DNA of 13,333 nt, from positions 1-13,333 of the forward strand of contig DATEOR010000100.1 of the NCBI GenBank assembly GCA_035273885.1, in the 5' to 3' direction. The stretch's first letter is position 1, and the number at the start of each line of letters is the position of its first letter. This DNA is from DATEOR01 sp035273885 (GTDB lineage Bacteria; Actinomycetota; Thermoleophilia; Gaiellales; Gaiellaceae). Below are positions 1 through 7,264 of this stretch, one piece after another. The position numbers were made by a program, and so were the translations under genes. The notes beneath the pieces were generated by a model, which was given only the letters and a program-made list of their open reading frames with translations, had not been told where the DNA came from and did not search any database.

Positions 1-520
1 TGCCCGTTTCGGCGACTGTCTCGGGCAGGACGCCCAGCGTTTCGCCGAGCGAGTCGGCCTCGAGGTCCACGTTCACGAAGATGAACGGCCCCCACGTGTC
101 CACCTGCACCGGGAAGAGCGAGTAGTTGTCGGCGTCGAAGCCGGGCTCGCGTTCGGAGCGCGGCGCCTTGAGCAGGCACCCGTCGAGCCCGTAGGTCCAT
201 GCGTGGTAAGGGCACTGCAGCGTCTCGCGGTGCCCGGAGCCCTGCATGACGACGTGGCCGCGATGGCGGCAGACGTTGACGAAGCCCTTGAGCTCGCCAT
301 CCTTGTCCCGGACGAGGACCACCGGGATGTTTCCGGCCTTGGTGGCGAAGTAGTCTCCCGGCTCGGCGACCTGGTCCTTCACGCAGGCGTACTGCCACGT
401 GTGCTTGAAGATTCGTTCTCGCTCGAGCGCGAGGATCGCGCTGTCGGAATACCAGCCCGCCGGCAGGGTGTAGCCGGCCTCGAGTCGCTCGCCGATCTCG
501 CTGAACATCTCTCTCAGCAT
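1..520 (-). CDS. Rieske-type aromatic-ring-hydroxylating oxygenase, alpha subunit (N-terminal part; runs off left edge)
   Basis: About 173 residues are visible and the reading frame stays open to base 1, so the catalytic C-terminal half is missing. The Rieske [2Fe-2S] domain is complete: C84-x-H86, sixteen residues, then C103-x2-H106, followed by aromatic residues (HAWTYG) typical of this domain. In the family, this domain passes electrons from a reductase to a mononuclear iron in the C-terminal half, which activates O2 to hydroxylate or demethylate a substrate. The ATG at 518-520 gives the longest frame. An ATG at 506-508 (residue 5) is possible, but its purine-rich stretch lies directly against the codon. 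The gene follows the cupin gene after a 19-base gap and probably shares its transcript. Substrate class cannot be told without the catalytic domain. The family call is firm. Confidence 0.9.
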   Translation of the reverse strand, partial: MLREMFSEIGERLEAGYTLPAGWYSDSAILALERERIFKHTWQYACVKDQVAEPGDYFATKAGNIPVVLVRDKDGELKGFVNVCRHRGHVVMQGSGHRETLQCPYHAWTYGLDGCLLKAPRSEREPGFDADNYSLFPVQVDTWGPFIFVNVDLEADSLGETLGVLPETVAETG

Positions 521-525
521 AACCC

Positions 526-539
526 GCCGCTCAGGCGGC
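526..539 (-). other. Small stem-loop in the cupin-to-oxygenase gap
   Basis: GCCGC and GCGGC form a perfect 5-base-pair stem around a 4-base loop. It fills most of the gap between the cupin stop (540-542) and the oxygenase start at 520. On the coding strand its 3' arm runs into the GGG that is the only candidate ribosome-binding purine run. It could tune expression of the second gene. A 5-base GC stem can easily occur by chance in DNA this GC-rich. Confidence 0.25.
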
Positions 540-971
540 TCAGCTTTCCAGCGGCTCCCAGTCGGGCTCGAAGGGCTTGCCTGCCACGCCCCCGATCATG
601 AGCACCAGCGTGGGCGTTTCCAGCGCGGTTCCGGCCCTCTGTACGTCAGGTTCGAGGAAGAGAACCTCACCTACGCCGAGCTCGATTTCCTCGCCGTTAC
701 AGGTGAAGCGCACGCGTCCTTCGAGGACCGCGTAGAGCTCTTGCTGACCGCCGAAGGAGGTCTCCTCGTGCGGGACGACGACCTCCTGGCCGGCCTCGCC
801 GTGGCAGGCGTTGACCCCGAAGCCCTGGATCCCGAAGTGCTCGCGGACGGAGTGCCAGCGGGCGGCGTAGCCCTCGTCCTCGGTCCATTCCTTCCAGTAG
901 TCGGGGCCCGCGGCGAGCCCGGTCGGCGGGATGTCTCGGATCCGGCCGGTTGCCCAGCGCTCAGTCGACAT
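540..971 (-). CDS. Small cupin-domain protein
   Basis: A 143-residue single-domain protein. Residues about 60-128 show the cupin beta-barrel pattern: H68 with nearby E69/E70, then E78 and the motif LYAVLEG (79-85), then GVGEVLFLEPDV (99-110). The usual second-motif histidine is replaced around Q111/R112, so metal binding would rest on fewer ligands than normal, if there is any. Cupins of this size serve as isomerases, small dioxygenases or sensors, so the activity is open. Its ATG (969-971) lies inside the end of the acyl-CoA dehydrogenase gene (11-base overlap), preceded by GGAGTGGAG at a normal distance. It therefore belongs to the same leftward transcript as the dehydrogenase and the oxygenase. 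The fold is fairly sure; the function is unknown. Confidence 0.75.
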   Translation of the reverse strand: MSTERWATGRIRDIPPTGLAAGPDYWKEWTEDEGYAARWHSVREHFGIQGFGVNACHGEAGQEVVVPHEETSFGGQQELYAVLEGRVRFTCNGEEIELGVGEVLFLEPDVQRAGTALETPTLVLMIGGVAGKPFEPDWEPLES

Positions 972-2121
972 AGGGCTCCACTCCGCGTTTGAGGAGGCCT
1001 CGCGCGAGGATGAGGCGCTGGATCTCGCTCGTTCCCTCCCAGATCCGGTCGACGCGCACCTCGCGCCAGAAGCGCGCGACCGGATTCTCGGTCATGTAGC
1101 CGCGGCCGCCGAGGATCTGGAGCGAGCGGTCGACGATGCGCCCGGCCGCCTCGGAAGCGAAGAGCTTGGCTGCGGCGACCTTCCCGTGGACGACCTTGCG
1201 GTCCTCATAGGCGTCGAAGGCGTGGGCGGCGTGGTAGGTGAGGAGCCGCGCCGCGAGGAGCTCGGCAAGGGAGTCGGCGAGCTGGAAGGAGACTCCCTCG
1301 TGCTCGGCGATCGGCTTCCCGAAGGCGACGCGCTCCAGCGCCCAGTCCCGTGCGATGCCGAGTGCGCGCTCCGAGGCGCCGCAGCAGCGCGCCGCGATGA
1401 AGAGCCGCTCGACGAGGAACCACTCCTTCGCGCCTTCGTTTCCGCCCGCCGGCACGCGGTTGGCGTCTGGCACGCGGCAGTCGCGCAGGACGAGCTCGGG
1501 ATGGTGGTCGAGGTAGGGGTCGTGGAGAAAGCCAGGGACGCGCGTGAGCTCGAGGCCGGGGGTGCCCGGCTCGACGATGAAGAGGGTCTGCTCGCCGTCG
1601 ACGACCGCGAGGACGATGTAGAAGCCCGGGTCGCCCTCGCTCGTCACGAACCACTTCTCGCCGTTCAGCACCCACTCGTCACCGTCTTGGACGGCCGTTG
1701 CGGCGACGGCGCTCACGTCGGAGCCCGCGCCGGGCTCGGTGACCGCCCAGGCCTCGCGGTACTCGCCGTTCAGGATCGGGACCACCCAGCGGTCCCGTTG
1801 CTCTGGAGTGAGGATCTCCCAAAGCTCGGCCGGGCCGCGGTCGACGACGGCGAAGCCGAGCCCGTTGGTCGCCTTGCCCGACTCCTCCTCGAGCGCCACC
1901 TGGCCGAGCATGCTGAGCCCGGCCCCTCCGGCCTCCTCGGGCATGTTCAGCATGGAGAAGCCCGCGGCCCGCGCCTTCTTGCGCACCACGTCGACGGCGG
2001 CGTAGTCGATCGTGCCTTCGGCGGCGATCTTCTCCTCCAGAGGGAAGACCTCGTCGGCGACGAAGCGGCCGACGCGCTCCTTCAGCTCGGCGATGTCGGG
2101 AGGAAGCTCGGGAACGACCAT
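961..2121 (-). CDS. Acyl-CoA dehydrogenase
   Basis: 386 residues, the normal length for the family. It is an FAD enzyme that makes an alpha,beta double bond in an acyl-CoA and passes electrons to electron-transfer flavoprotein. Visible signatures are AVTEPGAGSDVSA (FAD/substrate site), WVLNGEKWFVTS, ILGGRGYMTENPVARFWR, and the C-terminal IWEGTSEIQR, where E362 sits at the position of the catalytic base of short- and medium-chain enzymes. The active site therefore looks intact. The substrate, whether straight-chain, branched or ring-containing, cannot be read. It is the first gene of a leftward run that continues with the cupin and the Rieske oxygenase. The ATG at 2119-2121 starts the family's N-terminus well, but no clear Shine-Dalgarno sequence precedes it. 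It is divergent from the nitrilase-like gene, 47 bases away. Confidence 0.93.
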   Translation of the reverse strand: MVVPELPPDIAELKERVGRFVADEVFPLEEKIAAEGTIDYAAVDVVRKKARAAGFSMLNMPEEAGGAGLSMLGQVALEEESGKATNGLGFAVVDRGPAELWEILTPEQRDRWVVPILNGEYREAWAVTEPGAGSDVSAVAATAVQDGDEWVLNGEKWFVTSEGDPGFYIVLAVVDGEQTLFIVEPGTPGLELTRVPGFLHDPYLDHHPELVLRDCRVPDANRVPAGGNEGAKEWFLVERLFIAARCCGASERALGIARDWALERVAFGKPIAEHEGVSFQLADSLAELLAARLLTYHAAHAFDAYEDRKVVHGKVAAAKLFASEAAGRIVDRSLQILGGRGYMTENPVARFWREVRVDRIWEGTSEIQRLILARGLLKRGVEPYVD

Positions 2122-2132
2122 GGTCGGAGATC

Positions 2133-2161
2133 TTGACGTGTCGAGGGGGTCGCGGTAAACC
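2133..2161 (+). promoter_or_regulatory. Possible promoter for the nitrilase-like gene
   Basis: TTGACG at 2133-2138 resembles a -35 box (5 of 6). After a 17-base spacer comes TAAACC at 2156-2161, a weak -10 box. Transcription would begin at or next to the GTG at 2169, giving a leaderless message, which fits the lack of a convincing Shine-Dalgarno sequence and is common in actinobacteria. The whole gap (2122-2168) separates divergent genes, so control of the dehydrogenase gene should also lie here. Promoter calls by eye in GC-rich DNA are weak. Confidence 0.35.
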
Positions 2162-2168
2162 GGGGTCG

Positions 2169-3065
2169 GTGACGAGCGTCCGGATCGCGTGTGCGCAGAT
2201 TGCTCCGGCGGTGGGGGACGCCGAGGGCAACCGTCGTCTTGCGCGTGAAGCTCTACGGGAGGCGACCGGCGCGGGAGCGAGGATCGTTCTCCTGCCCGAG
2301 CTCGTCACGTCCGGCTACGTCTTCGAGTCGGAGGAGGAGGCGCGGGCGCTGGCAATCCCGGTCGAGGAGCTCGCCGACTGGGCGGAGGAAGCGGCGCGCG
2401 CGGAGGCGGTGGTCGTCGGCGGCTTCGCCGAGCTGGGCGACGACGGCGCCGTCTACAACTCGGCGGCGGTCTTCGGGCCCGGCGGCCTCGTCGCCGTCTA
2501 TCGGAAGACGCATCTCTGGGACCGCGAGAAGCTTTGCTTCGAGCCGGGTCCCCAGGCGGCGCCGGTCGTGGAGACGCCGTTCGGCCGGATTGGAGTGGCG
2601 GTCTGCTACGACCTCTACTTCCCGGAGCTCACTCGTGGGCTGGCGCTCGCCGGCGCCGACCTGATCGCGCTTCCGGCCAACCTTCCGCTCTTCCCGCGCC
2701 CCGAAGGCGAGCGACCGGTGGAGATCGCACTCGCCCAGGCGACCGCGCACGTGAGCAAGATCTGGGTTGCGGTCTGCGACCGCGCGGGGCCTGAACGCGG
2801 CGTCGAGTGGACGGGCGCGAGCTGCATCGTCGACCCGGATGGGTGGCTCGCCGCAGGCCCGGTGGACGGCTACGGGGAGGGGATGCTCTACGCGGACTGC
2901 GACCTCGGCCTCGCGCGCGAGAAGGCGTGGGGCGAGCGCAACGACGTGCGTGAGGACATGCGGCCCGAGCTCTACGCGAGCCCGCGGCCCGCGAGCGACC
3001 CTTCGAGGATCGCCTCCTCCAGCGAGCGCGGCGCGAGCCGGTCGCCCGCCTCGAGCGCTCCCTGA
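2169..3065 (+). CDS. Nitrilase-superfamily carbon-nitrogen hydrolase (amidase-like)
   Basis: 298 residues from the GTG at 2169. An upstream in-frame TTG at 2133 would add twelve poorly conserved residues, so I chose GTG, which gives the typical beginning MTSVRIACAQ. The Glu-Lys-Cys triad is complete: E44 in LLPELVTSGY, K113 in YRKTHLW and C146 in VAVCYDLYFPE. ERGVEWTGASCIVDPDGW is also usual. Members cleave amides, carbamoyl groups or, rarely, nitriles in the cytosol. The CYDLYFPE form suggests an aliphatic amidase or omega-amidase type rather than a true nitrilase, but the substrate is open. The normal family end is reached near RPELY (about residue 270). The last 28 or so residues are serine-, arginine- and alanine-rich and are encoded opposite the conserved end of the next gene. 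It is the only rightward gene in this part and may not belong to either neighbouring operon. Confidence 0.88.
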   Translation: MTSVRIACAQIAPAVGDAEGNRRLAREALREATGAGARIVLLPELVTSGYVFESEEEARALAIPVEELADWAEEAARAEAVVVGGFAELGDDGAVYNSAAVFGPGGLVAVYRKTHLWDREKLCFEPGPQAAPVVETPFGRIGVAVCYDLYFPELTRGLALAGADLIALPANLPLFPRPEGERPVEIALAQATAHVSKIWVAVCDRAGPERGVEWTGASCIVDPDGWLAAGPVDGYGEGMLYADCDLGLAREKAWGERNDVREDMRPELYASPRPASDPSRIASSSERGASRSPASSAP

Positions 3066-4855
3066 ACCTCGAGCTCGCGGACGGGCTCGCGCCCGAGCGC
3101 GAGCACGAGCGCGTCGGCGTCCATGGCGGCTTCGAGCTCGGGCGCGAAGATATTCGTGAACACTGCGCTGCCTCCGTCCCATGAGGCGAGCTCGAGGTGG
3201 TGCCAGACCTCGATGCCGGCCCGGTAGAGGCGCGCGGCATACAGGTTGCGCTGGTAGGCGTGCAGCGTTTCCCCGAAGGCCGCCGAGCCCACGGTCAGCG
3301 CCACGTTGAAGCCGCTCGCCGCGAGCACCTCGGCGGCGTCGAGCCCCGAGGCGTCCCCGCCCCAGTCGGCGACCACGACGCGCTTCCCCTCGGGGCGGCC
3401 GCCGCGCAGGACACTCCAGGCGGTCAGCACCCCGTTGAAGTCGGGCAGGTCGGGAACGTACGGGCGCGCGCCCGTGGCCAGGATCACCGCGTCGGCATCG
3501 GGCGACTCCTCCACGTGCTCCCCGAGCCGCACGTCGACGCCTTCGAGCAGGCGCTCGTAGTTTCGGAGGAGAGACGTGGCGAGCTCGGCATGGCCGGGCG
3601 CAGCCTCGGCGAGCGCGACCTGGCCGCCGAGCTGGATGGTCGACTCGTAGAGGACGACCTCGTGTCCGGACGCATGCGCTTCGGCCGCGGCGGCCATTCC
3701 TGCTGGCCCGCCGCCCACCACCGCGACTTTCAGGCGCCGCGCCGCGTGCACCGGCGTCCAGGTCAGCTCCCGCCCCGTGCGCGGATTCTGCGCGCAGGCG
3801 ATCGAGATGCCTGCGTGGTAGTGCGCGATGCACGTGTTGCAGCCGATGCAGCGGAGGAAGGTATTGCCCTCGACGGCCTTGCGCGGGAGGTCCGGGTCGG
3901 TGATGAGCGCGCGCGTCATCCCGACCGCGTCGGCGGCTCCGTCCGCGATGAGGCGGTCAGCTGCTTCCGGGTCGACGACGCGCGAGGTTGCGATCAGCGG
4001 CGGGCCGACCCGAAACGGCGCCGCGAAGCCCGCGATGACGCTTTCCTCAACGGGAGGCGGTGGGACTATGCCGGTCGAGCCCCGGTAGGTCGAGGAGTCC
4101 CCCAGCGCGATCGAGAGGTAGTCGACCACACCGGCGAGCTCGGGCGCGACGGCGACCGCCGATTCGGAGTCGGCCGAGAACCTGACGCCGAGGGCAAGGC
4201 CGGGCGCTGCCTCCCGCACGGCCTCCGCGACGGCGACGAGGAGTTGCGGCCCGACCGCCCACTCGTCCTCCCGCAGATTGAGCTCCGGCGTGAAGAACTG
4301 CGCGAAGAGGTAACCGTGTGCGGCCGACAGCTCGATCCCGTCGAGCCCGGCTTCGGCGGCCAGCTCCGCGGAGCGCGCGTAGCCCGCGATCAGGTCGTCG
4401 ATCTCGGCGCTCGTGAGCTCGCGAGGCTCGACGTGGAAGCGCTGGCTCGGGATAGCCGACGGCGCCACAGCCGGCGGGCGGGGCGGTAGGGCGATCAGCT
4501 CGCGGCCGCCGTGGAAGAGCTGGACGAAGAGCTTCGTGCCGTGTGGACGGACGGCATCGGCCACGCGGCGGTAACCGGCGACGATCTCGGGCACGTACCC
4601 GGCGAGCGTGTGCGGTGTCAGCCGGCCGGACTCGTGCACCGCCGTCGCCTCGAGGACGATCATGCCCGTCCCACCCGCTGCGCGCGCCTCGTGGTAGGCG
4701 ACGAACTCATCCGTGGGCAGGTGCTCGTGGACGAGCGTCGTCTGGTGCGCCGTGGAGACGATCCTGTTCGGCAGCTCGACGGGGCCGAGCTGCAGCGGGC
4801 TCAGGAGCTGCTCAAGCACCGCCGAGCTCGCGTTCGAGGGCGGCCCGCTCCGCAT
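2972..4855 (-). CDS. FMN/4Fe-4S/FAD oxidoreductase of the 2,4-dienoyl-CoA reductase / trimethylamine dehydrogenase family
   Basis: 627 residues from the ATG at 4855. A GTG at 4819 (residue 13) starts closer to the family's usual beginning (LLSPLQLGPVELPNRIV) and overlaps the thioesterase stop by eight bases, so it may be the true start. Residues about 15-330 are an old-yellow-enzyme barrel; AAHGYLFAQFFTPELN carries H180 and Y182 at the active site. C336, C339, C342 and C354 bind the 4Fe-4S cluster. Residues 377-404 (VAVVGGGPAG) bind FAD, and 492-520 form the second dinucleotide fold with a degenerate glycine motif. The end, APRSLEEAILEG, is normal. Relatives reduce C=C bonds of dienoyl-CoA, aromatic acyl-CoA or bile-acid CoA, or oxidise amines. 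The x2 spacing between the second and third cysteines resembles amine dehydrogenases, but the residue matching their flavin-linking cysteine is Q38. A reductase of unsaturated CoA esters fits the neighbours best (inference). Confidence 0.88.
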   Translation of the reverse strand: MRSGPPSNASSAVLEQLLSPLQLGPVELPNRIVSTAHQTTLVHEHLPTDEFVAYHEARAAGGTGMIVLEATAVHESGRLTPHTLAGYVPEIVAGYRRVADAVRPHGTKLFVQLFHGGRELIALPPRPPAVAPSAIPSQRFHVEPRELTSAEIDDLIAGYARSAELAAEAGLDGIELSAAHGYLFAQFFTPELNLREDEWAVGPQLLVAVAEAVREAAPGLALGVRFSADSESAVAVAPELAGVVDYLSIALGDSSTYRGSTGIVPPPPVEESVIAGFAAPFRVGPPLIATSRVVDPEAADRLIADGAADAVGMTRALITDPDLPRKAVEGNTFLRCIGCNTCIAHYHAGISIACAQNPRTGRELTWTPVHAARRLKVAVVGGGPAGMAAAAEAHASGHEVVLYESTIQLGGQVALAEAAPGHAELATSLLRNYERLLEGVDVRLGEHVEESPDADAVILATGARPYVPDLPDFNGVLTAWSVLRGGRPEGKRVVVADWGGDASGLDAAEVLAASGFNVALTVGSAAFGETLHAYQRNLYAARLYRAGIEVWHHLELASWDGGSAVFTNIFAPELEAAMDADALVLALGREPVRELEVQGALEAGDRLAPRSLEEAILEGSLAGRGLA

Positions 4856-5210
4856 CGCTGAGCGGGCGCGAGCGGCCTGTCTCGGTGTCGCGGGCGACGA
4901 GCACGGCCTCCGCTTCGGCGGCGAGCTCGCCGCCGACGGTCACGATCTCCTCCCGGGTGGTCACGCTCGACGTGCCGATCCTCGTCAGCCAGAGTCGCGC
5001 CACGATCGCGTCGTCGTCCTGCGTCAGCTCGCGGCGGAAGTCGATCGCCACGCGCGCGGTGACGTAGCCCCAGGTATCGCCCGAATCGCCGAGCGCGCGC
5101 TCGAGCCACTCGTCGCGCACCTCTTCGAGGTAGGTGAGGTAGACCGCGTTGTTCACGTGGCCGTAGGCGTCCTGGTCGCGCCAGCGGATCTCGATCTGCT
5201 TCTCGTGCAC
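4812..5210 (-). CDS. Acyl-CoA thioesterase, 4-hydroxybenzoyl-CoA thioesterase (hot-dog) family
   Basis: 132 residues, a normal length for a single hot-dog domain. The N-terminal signature RWRDQDAYGHVNNAVYLTYLEE (pieces at residues 9-30) is clear. D14 stands where the catalytic aspartate of 4-hydroxybenzoyl-CoA thioesterase lies, and H18-N20-N21 follow as usual. It should hydrolyse an acyl- or aroyl-CoA to the free acid and CoA in the cytosol. The start is GTG (5208-5210), with GGGAGG four bases upstream on the leftward strand. It is the first gene of a leftward pair, and its end overlaps the start of the flavin/iron-sulfur reductase by 8 or 44 bases depending on that start, so the two are probably co-translated. 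It is divergent from the acyl-CoA synthetase operon with only 38 bases between, which suggests shared control of making and breaking the thioester. Confidence 0.88.
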   Translation of the reverse strand: MHEKQIEIRWRDQDAYGHVNNAVYLTYLEEVRDEWLERALGDSGDTWGYVTARVAIDFRRELTQDDDAIVARLWLTRIGTSSVTTREEIVTVGGELAAEAEAVLVARDTETGRSRPLSDAERAALERELGGA

Positions 5211-5232
5211 GTTGCCTCCCGAGTCGGAGAGG

Positions 5233-5262
5233 ATGGTACGAGCGCGCGATGGCCGATCACAA
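5233..5262 (-). promoter_or_regulatory. Possible leftward promoter for the thioesterase-reductase pair
   Basis: On the minus strand TTGTGA (5262-5257) and TACCAT (5238-5233) are spaced by 18 bases and fit -35 and -10 boxes moderately (4 of 6 each). The start point would fall near 5226, leaving a short leader that contains GGGAGG before the GTG at 5210. The -35 box would lie inside the first codons of the divergent synthetase gene. In the 38-base gap the two divergent purine runs also form an imperfect inverted repeat (about 5216-5232), which is partly a by-product of the ribosome sites. Confidence 0.35.
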
Positions 5263-7264
5263 CCGCGTCCGTCCCCTCCTCTTCCCGCGGTCGGTTGCCG
5301 TCGTGGGCGCCTCGCCGCGGCATGGGCGGATCGTCGAGGAGGTCGTGTGCTCCGGGATCCCGGCTTGGGGGGTGCATCCGACGAGGGAGGAGGTGCTCGG
5401 CCTCCGCTGCTTCCCTGGCGTCGGCGACCTTCCCGAGCAGCCCGAGCTGGCCGCCTTGCTGGTCGGGCACGAGCGGGTCGAGCAGGCTTTCGAGGAGGGC
5501 CTCGCGGCCGGCGTCCGCGCCTTCTTCCTCCCTGGACTGGGGAACGAGGCCGGGCCCGCCGGCCCGGAGGTCGCCGCCCGGATCGCGGAGCGTGCGCGCA
5601 CCGAGGACGCCGCGCTGCTCGGGCCGAACTGCATGGGAGTCGCGGCGCCGGACGAAGGCTCGCTCTGGATCGGCACCGTGCCCGAGACGTTTCGCGGGGG
5701 CCGGGTCTCGGTGGTCTCGCAGTCCGGTTCGATCGCGGAGGCGCTGCTGGGGATCGGGCCGCGGGTCGGCTTCCGGTCGGTCGTGTCCTCGGGCGGCGAG
5801 GCCGTCACCGACGCGGCGGACTTCCTCGACTTCTTCGCGGAGGAGGAGGGAACCGGCGTGATCGGGCTCTTCTTGGAGACGGTCAGACGGCCCGCGGAGT
5901 TCGCCTCCGCGCTCGAGCGCTGCGCCGAGGCGGCGAAGCCGGTCGCATGCCTGAAGGTCGGTCGCTCGCAGGCGGGGGCGCGGGCAGCGCTCGCCCACAC
6001 CGGTGCCGTGGTCGGCTCCGACCGCGCGTTCACGGCGCTCTTGCGCAGGCACGGCGCCGTCGAGGTGGACGACTTCACCGCGCTCGTCGAGACACTCGAG
6101 GTGCTCGGACGCTCGCGCCGCCCTCGCGGAAAGCGGATCGCGGCGGTGTCGGAGTCGGGCGGAGAGGGGGCTCTTCTGGCGGATCAGGGAGAGGCGGCCG
6201 GGATCCCGTTCGAGCCGCTTCCGGACGAGGTCGCCTCCGAGCTCACCGCCCGCTTCCCCAACTATCTCGCGCCTGGCAACCCGCTCGATGCCTGGGCGAT
6301 CGATGAGGCGGAGGTCGTCTTTCCCGCGTCGATCGAGATCCTCGTCGGCTCGGGCGCCTTCGACATCGTCGTCGCCCAGGCCGACCAGTCGCAGTTCCGG
6401 GGCGCGGAGGAGCACGAGTGGTGCTTCATGATCGTGAAGGCTCTCGCCGAGGCGACGGCCGGCACCGAAATCTTCCCGGCGGTCACGACGGTCTCGGCGG
6501 TCGACCCGCGTCCCGAGGTGGCGGAGTACGCGCTCGAGCACGACATCGCGCTCTTGCGCGGCCCGCGCGATGCGATGCGCGCGCTCGCCGCCGTGGCCGG
6601 CCTTCGGCGCGCTTCTCCGAAGACCGAGACCGAGGCGCGCGTCGAGCTCGCCGACCTGCTCGCCGAAGGGCCGCTGCCCGAGTTCGAGTCGGCGCTCGTC
6701 CTGGAACGCTACGGTGTCGCGCTCGCGCCGCGACGGCGCGCGGCCTCGCCCGACGAGGCGGCGGAGGCCGCCCAGGAGCTCGGCTTCCCGGTGGTCGTGA
6801 AGGTGGACGGCCCGGCGCACAAGGCGGCCCAGAACGGCGTGGTGCTCGGGCTGGGAGACGCGGAGGGCGTCCGCGGGGCGACGGAGCGGCTCGGCGGCCG
6901 CGTGCTGGTCGCACGCCAGGCCCGGGGAGGCGCCGAAGCCTTCTGCGGAATGACGCGCGACCCCGACTTCGGGCCCGTCCTCGCGGTCGGACCGGGGGGA
7001 GGCGGGGTCGAAGCTCTCTCCCTGGCCGCCGTCTCCCTCGCGCCGCTCGGCGAGGAGGACGCGCGCCGGCTCGTGGCCGAGGCGCCCGGGCTCGAGGCGA
7101 GCCCTGCAGCGCAGCAGGCGCTTGCGGCGACGCTCGTCGCGCTCGGGCGCATTGCCGTCGACCACCCGCAGATCGCGGCCGTCGACGTGAATCCTTTGAT
7201 CCTGAGCGCGGATGGCGCAATTGCCGTCGACGCGCTCGTCGTCGTAGAAGGAGGGAGTTCGTGA
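5249..7264 (+). CDS. ADP-forming (NDP-forming) acyl-CoA synthetase, fused alpha-beta type
   Basis: 671 residues. It joins a carboxylic acid to CoA at the cost of ATP giving ADP and phosphate, through acyl-phosphate and phosphohistidine steps. In order: CoA-binding Rossmann domain (VAVVGASP at 17-23), succinyl-CoA-ligase-like domains with GPNCMG (125-130), VVSQSGSIAEA (155-165) and the phosphohistidine site LAHTGAVVGSD with H250, then a C-terminal ATP-grasp domain from about 475. GFPVVVKVDGPAHK holds H524 at the second transfer histidine, but the usual acidic residue and double glycine after HK read AAQNG. VDVNPL (645-650) is the normal ATP-grasp end. No acetyltransferase domain is attached. 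Feruloyl-CoA synthetase FerA is a relative, so an aromatic or branched acid is possible. The only nearby SD-like run (GGAGAGG) is 16 bases away, so initiation may be weak or leaderless. First gene of a four-gene operon. Confidence 0.9.
   Translation: MADHNRVRPLLFPRSVAVVGASPRHGRIVEEVVCSGIPAWGVHPTREEVLGLRCFPGVGDLPEQPELAALLVGHERVEQAFEEGLAAGVRAFFLPGLGNEAGPAGPEVAARIAERARTEDAALLGPNCMGVAAPDEGSLWIGTVPETFRGGRVSVVSQSGSIAEALLGIGPRVGFRSVVSSGGEAVTDAADFLDFFAEEEGTGVIGLFLETVRRPAEFASALERCAEAAKPVACLKVGRSQAGARAALAHTGAVVGSDRAFTALLRRHGAVEVDDFTALVETLEVLGRSRRPRGKRIAAVSESGGEGALLADQGEAAGIPFEPLPDEVASELTARFPNYLAPGNPLDAWAIDEAEVVFPASIEILVGSGAFDIVVAQADQSQFRGAEEHEWCFMIVKALAEATAGTEIFPAVTTVSAVDPRPEVAEYALEHDIALLRGPRDAMRALAAVAGLRRASPKTETEARVELADLLAEGPLPEFESALVLERYGVALAPRRRAASPDEAAEAAQELGFPVVVKVDGPAHKAAQNGVVLGLGDAEGVRGATERLGGRVLVARQARGGAEAFCGMTRDPDFGPVLAVGPGGGGVEALSLAAVSLAPLGEEDARRLVAEAPGLEASPAAQQALAATLVALGRIAVDHPQIAAVDVNPLILSADGAIAVDALVVVEGGSS
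7248..7254 (+). promoter_or_regulatory. Strong ribosome-binding site of the first enoyl-CoA hydratase
   Basis: AAGGAGG stands six bases before the GTG at 7261, inside the last codons of the synthetase gene. It is the clearest Shine-Dalgarno sequence in the window. It fixes the hydratase start and makes the GTG convincing over any longer frame. Confidence 0.85.

Noticed and set aside
2115..2126. Perfect 12-base palindrome CGACCATGGTCG over the dehydrogenase start codon
   Set aside because: A few such palindromes are expected by chance in a window this long, and this one includes the coding start (ATG GTC), so it is weak evidence for an operator.
2972..4855. Reading the flavin/Fe-S protein as a trimethylamine or histamine dehydrogenase
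   Set aside because: The cysteine spacing fits, but the flavin-linking cysteine position is glutamine and the neighbours are all CoA-ester enzymes.
5153..7165. Very long open frame (about 670 codons) on the minus strand, opposite the synthetase
   Set aside because: It has the arginine/aspartate/glycine-rich composition of antisense frames in GC-rich DNA, shows no family motif, and lies opposite a gene with clear motifs along its whole length. Similar long frames opposite the dehydrogenase, the reductase and the thiamine enzyme were dropped for the same reason.
6418..7260. Upstream extension of the first hydratase's frame (280 extra codons)
   Set aside because: It lies inside the synthetase gene in another frame, has arginine-rich shadow composition, and the strong AAGGAGG before the GTG at 7261 fixes the true start.
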